In this document: positions 45,574-46,455 of the stretch, piece by piece
How positions within the stretch are numbered: the stretch's first letter is position 1
Layout of the letters: the number at the start of each line of letters is the position of its first letter
Source of the DNA: Prochlorococcus sp. AG-347-L19
GTDB lineage: Bacteria; Cyanobacteriota; Cyanobacteriia; PCC-6307; Cyanobiaceae
Length of the DNA stretch: 46,455 bases
Assembly (NCBI GenBank): GCA_003278895.1
Contig: QCCO01000007.1
Location: 1 to 46,455, forward strand
Reading direction: 5' to 3'
The notes under the pieces: model-generated
Databases searched by the model: none
Seen by the model: the letters and a program-made list of their open reading frames with translations, nothing else
Told to the model about the DNA's origin: nothing
Made by a program: the position numbers and the translations under genes

Positions 45574-46455
45574 ATGCCTGATAATTTTTATGGAGGGTTA
45601 GATTTTGGAACCAGTGGTGCAAGAATATCAATAATTAATCTTAATAAGAGATTAGTATATTCAAATTCAGTACCTTATTCATACAGCTTTAAGAATCCAA
45701 ATTCTTGGATCAATTCTTGTGAGAATCTCTTAGCTAGTTTACCTATTGAGGTGAAAATTAACCTTAATAAATTGGCTATCTCCGGCACCTCAGGAACTTT
45801 AACAGCATCAAATTTGCAAGGAGAGCCGCTAGGAGAAGCAATACCTTATGACCAAGCATGTAGCGAAAATAAGATCCTTCTTGAATCACTAACTCTTGAA
45901 GAAGATTATCTGCGAACTCCATATAGTAGTATTGCTAAAGCATTAAAATTAATAGATAAATATGGGACAAATATACTTTTACGACATCAATCTGATTGGA
46001 TCACTGGTTGGTTTTTAAAAGATTGGAGTTATGGAGAAGAAGGTAATAATCTAAAACTTGGTTGGGATCTAAAAAAAGAATCATGGCCAAAAAGCTATCT
46101 CAATGCTTTATGGCTAAAATGCCTACCTAAAATAATAAAAAGTGGGAAAATTATTGGAGAAGTGAATTGTGACTTAGCAGAGAGATTTAACTTGAATAAG
46201 AATTTAATATTAATCTCAGGCACCACTGACTCTAATGCAAGTGTAATAGCTGCAGGTTTAGGTAAAGAAGATGGTCTCACAGTTTTAGGAACAACTCTTG
46301 TAGTTAAGAAAATTACTAATAACCCTATAAAAAAACAAGGAATTACAAACCATAAAGTAAACGGCGATTGGATATGTGGAGGGGCATCAAACGCGGGATG
46401 TGGTATCTTATCTCAATTCTTCTCTGATTTAGAAATAAAGGAGCTCAGTCGACAA
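45574..46455 (+). CDS. FGGY-family carbohydrate kinase (3' end outside window)
   Basis: ATG at 45574; 294 codons run to the right edge, so the C-terminal part is missing. 'MPDNFYGGLDFGTSGARISI' carries the phosphate-1 motif D-F-G-T-S of the actin-like ATPase fold. 'AISGTSGTL' and 'VLGTTLVVKK' in the visible part match the phosphate and connect motifs of xylulose/ribulose-type kinases. The sugar substrate is not clear from this half. It starts 11 bp after metK and could be co-transcribed. Confidence 0.9.
   Translation, partial: MPDNFYGGLDFGTSGARISIINLNKRLVYSNSVPYSYSFKNPNSWINSCENLLASLPIEVKINLNKLAISGTSGTLTASNLQGEPLGEAIPYDQACSENKILLESLTLEEDYLRTPYSSIAKALKLIDKYGTNILLRHQSDWITGWFLKDWSYGEEGNNLKLGWDLKKESWPKSYLNALWLKCLPKIIKSGKIIGEVNCDLAERFNLNKNLILISGTTDSNASVIAAGLGKEDGLTVLGTTLVVKKITNNPIKKQGITNHKVNGDWICGGASNAGCGILSQFFSDLEIKELSRQ

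Overview
The window looks like the chromosome of a high-light-adapted Prochlorococcus. The evidence is AT-rich DNA (the rRNA operon is the only GC-balanced block), very short intergenic gaps, and a picocyanobacterial gene set: psbB-psbT, psbM, psaE, petB-petD, a plastoquinol terminal oxidase, an HLIP-like protein, DUF1651, DUF3104 and Nif11-type small proteins, and one rRNA operon with tRNA-Ile and tRNA-Ala in its spacer. I see no phage, transposon, integrase, CRISPR array or genomic island. The exact clade or strain is not resolved.

Layout. 0-2.4 kb: small hypothetical genes, including a partial DUF3764-like gene, an ATGA-overlapping pair and a DUF985 cupin. 2.4-6.7 kb: thiamin-pyrimidine salvage (tenA-thiD), a photolyase/cryptochrome and a proline iminopeptidase. 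6.7-7.6 kb: the longest protein-free stretch outside the rRNA region, with a structured segment bracketed by terminator-like hairpins, then a decayed gene with stops and a frameshift. 7.6-14.6 kb: microproteins, a CPBP membrane protease, ArfB, a BCP-type peroxiredoxin, TatA, a Nif11-like protein and conserved cyanobacterial hypotheticals. 14.7-20.7 kb: a CrtISO-like carotenoid oxidoreductase, more microproteins, a minimal plastoquinol terminal oxidase convergent with an NdhF-N-terminus-like protein, a poly-Gln microprotein, an HLIP-like protein and a DUF3104 protein. 20.7-25.2 kb: a GNAT acetyltransferase, an aldehyde dehydrogenase, a LysM protein and the psaE-mutM pair.

25.2-30.3 kb: the complete rRNA operon on the minus strand, in transcription order 16S, tRNA-Ile(GAT), tRNA-Ala(TGC), 23S, 5S, with about 600 bp of leader. 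30.9-38.2 kb: GH100 invertase, petB-petD on the minus strand, then the plus-strand series ctpA, HD-domain phosphohydrolase, minC, minD, minE, and tRNA-Thr(TGT). 38.2-40.5 kb, minus strand: psbM, prmC, tsaC and a membrane microprotein, plus a 2Fe-2S ferredoxin. 40.7-46.5 kb, plus strand: psbB, psbT, nrdR, rpsA, metK and a partial FGGY sugar kinase.

Much of the window serves photosynthetic electron flow and protection from light (PSII, PSI and cytochrome b6f subunits, terminal oxidase, HLIP-like protein, CtpA for D1 maturation, photolyase, MutM, peroxiredoxin) beside housekeeping translation and division genes. The least explained content is the set of short, mostly single-helix ORFs, the structured stretch at 6.76-7.15 kb and the pseudogene at 7.16-7.54 kb. 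I do not see a convincing new multi-gene system.
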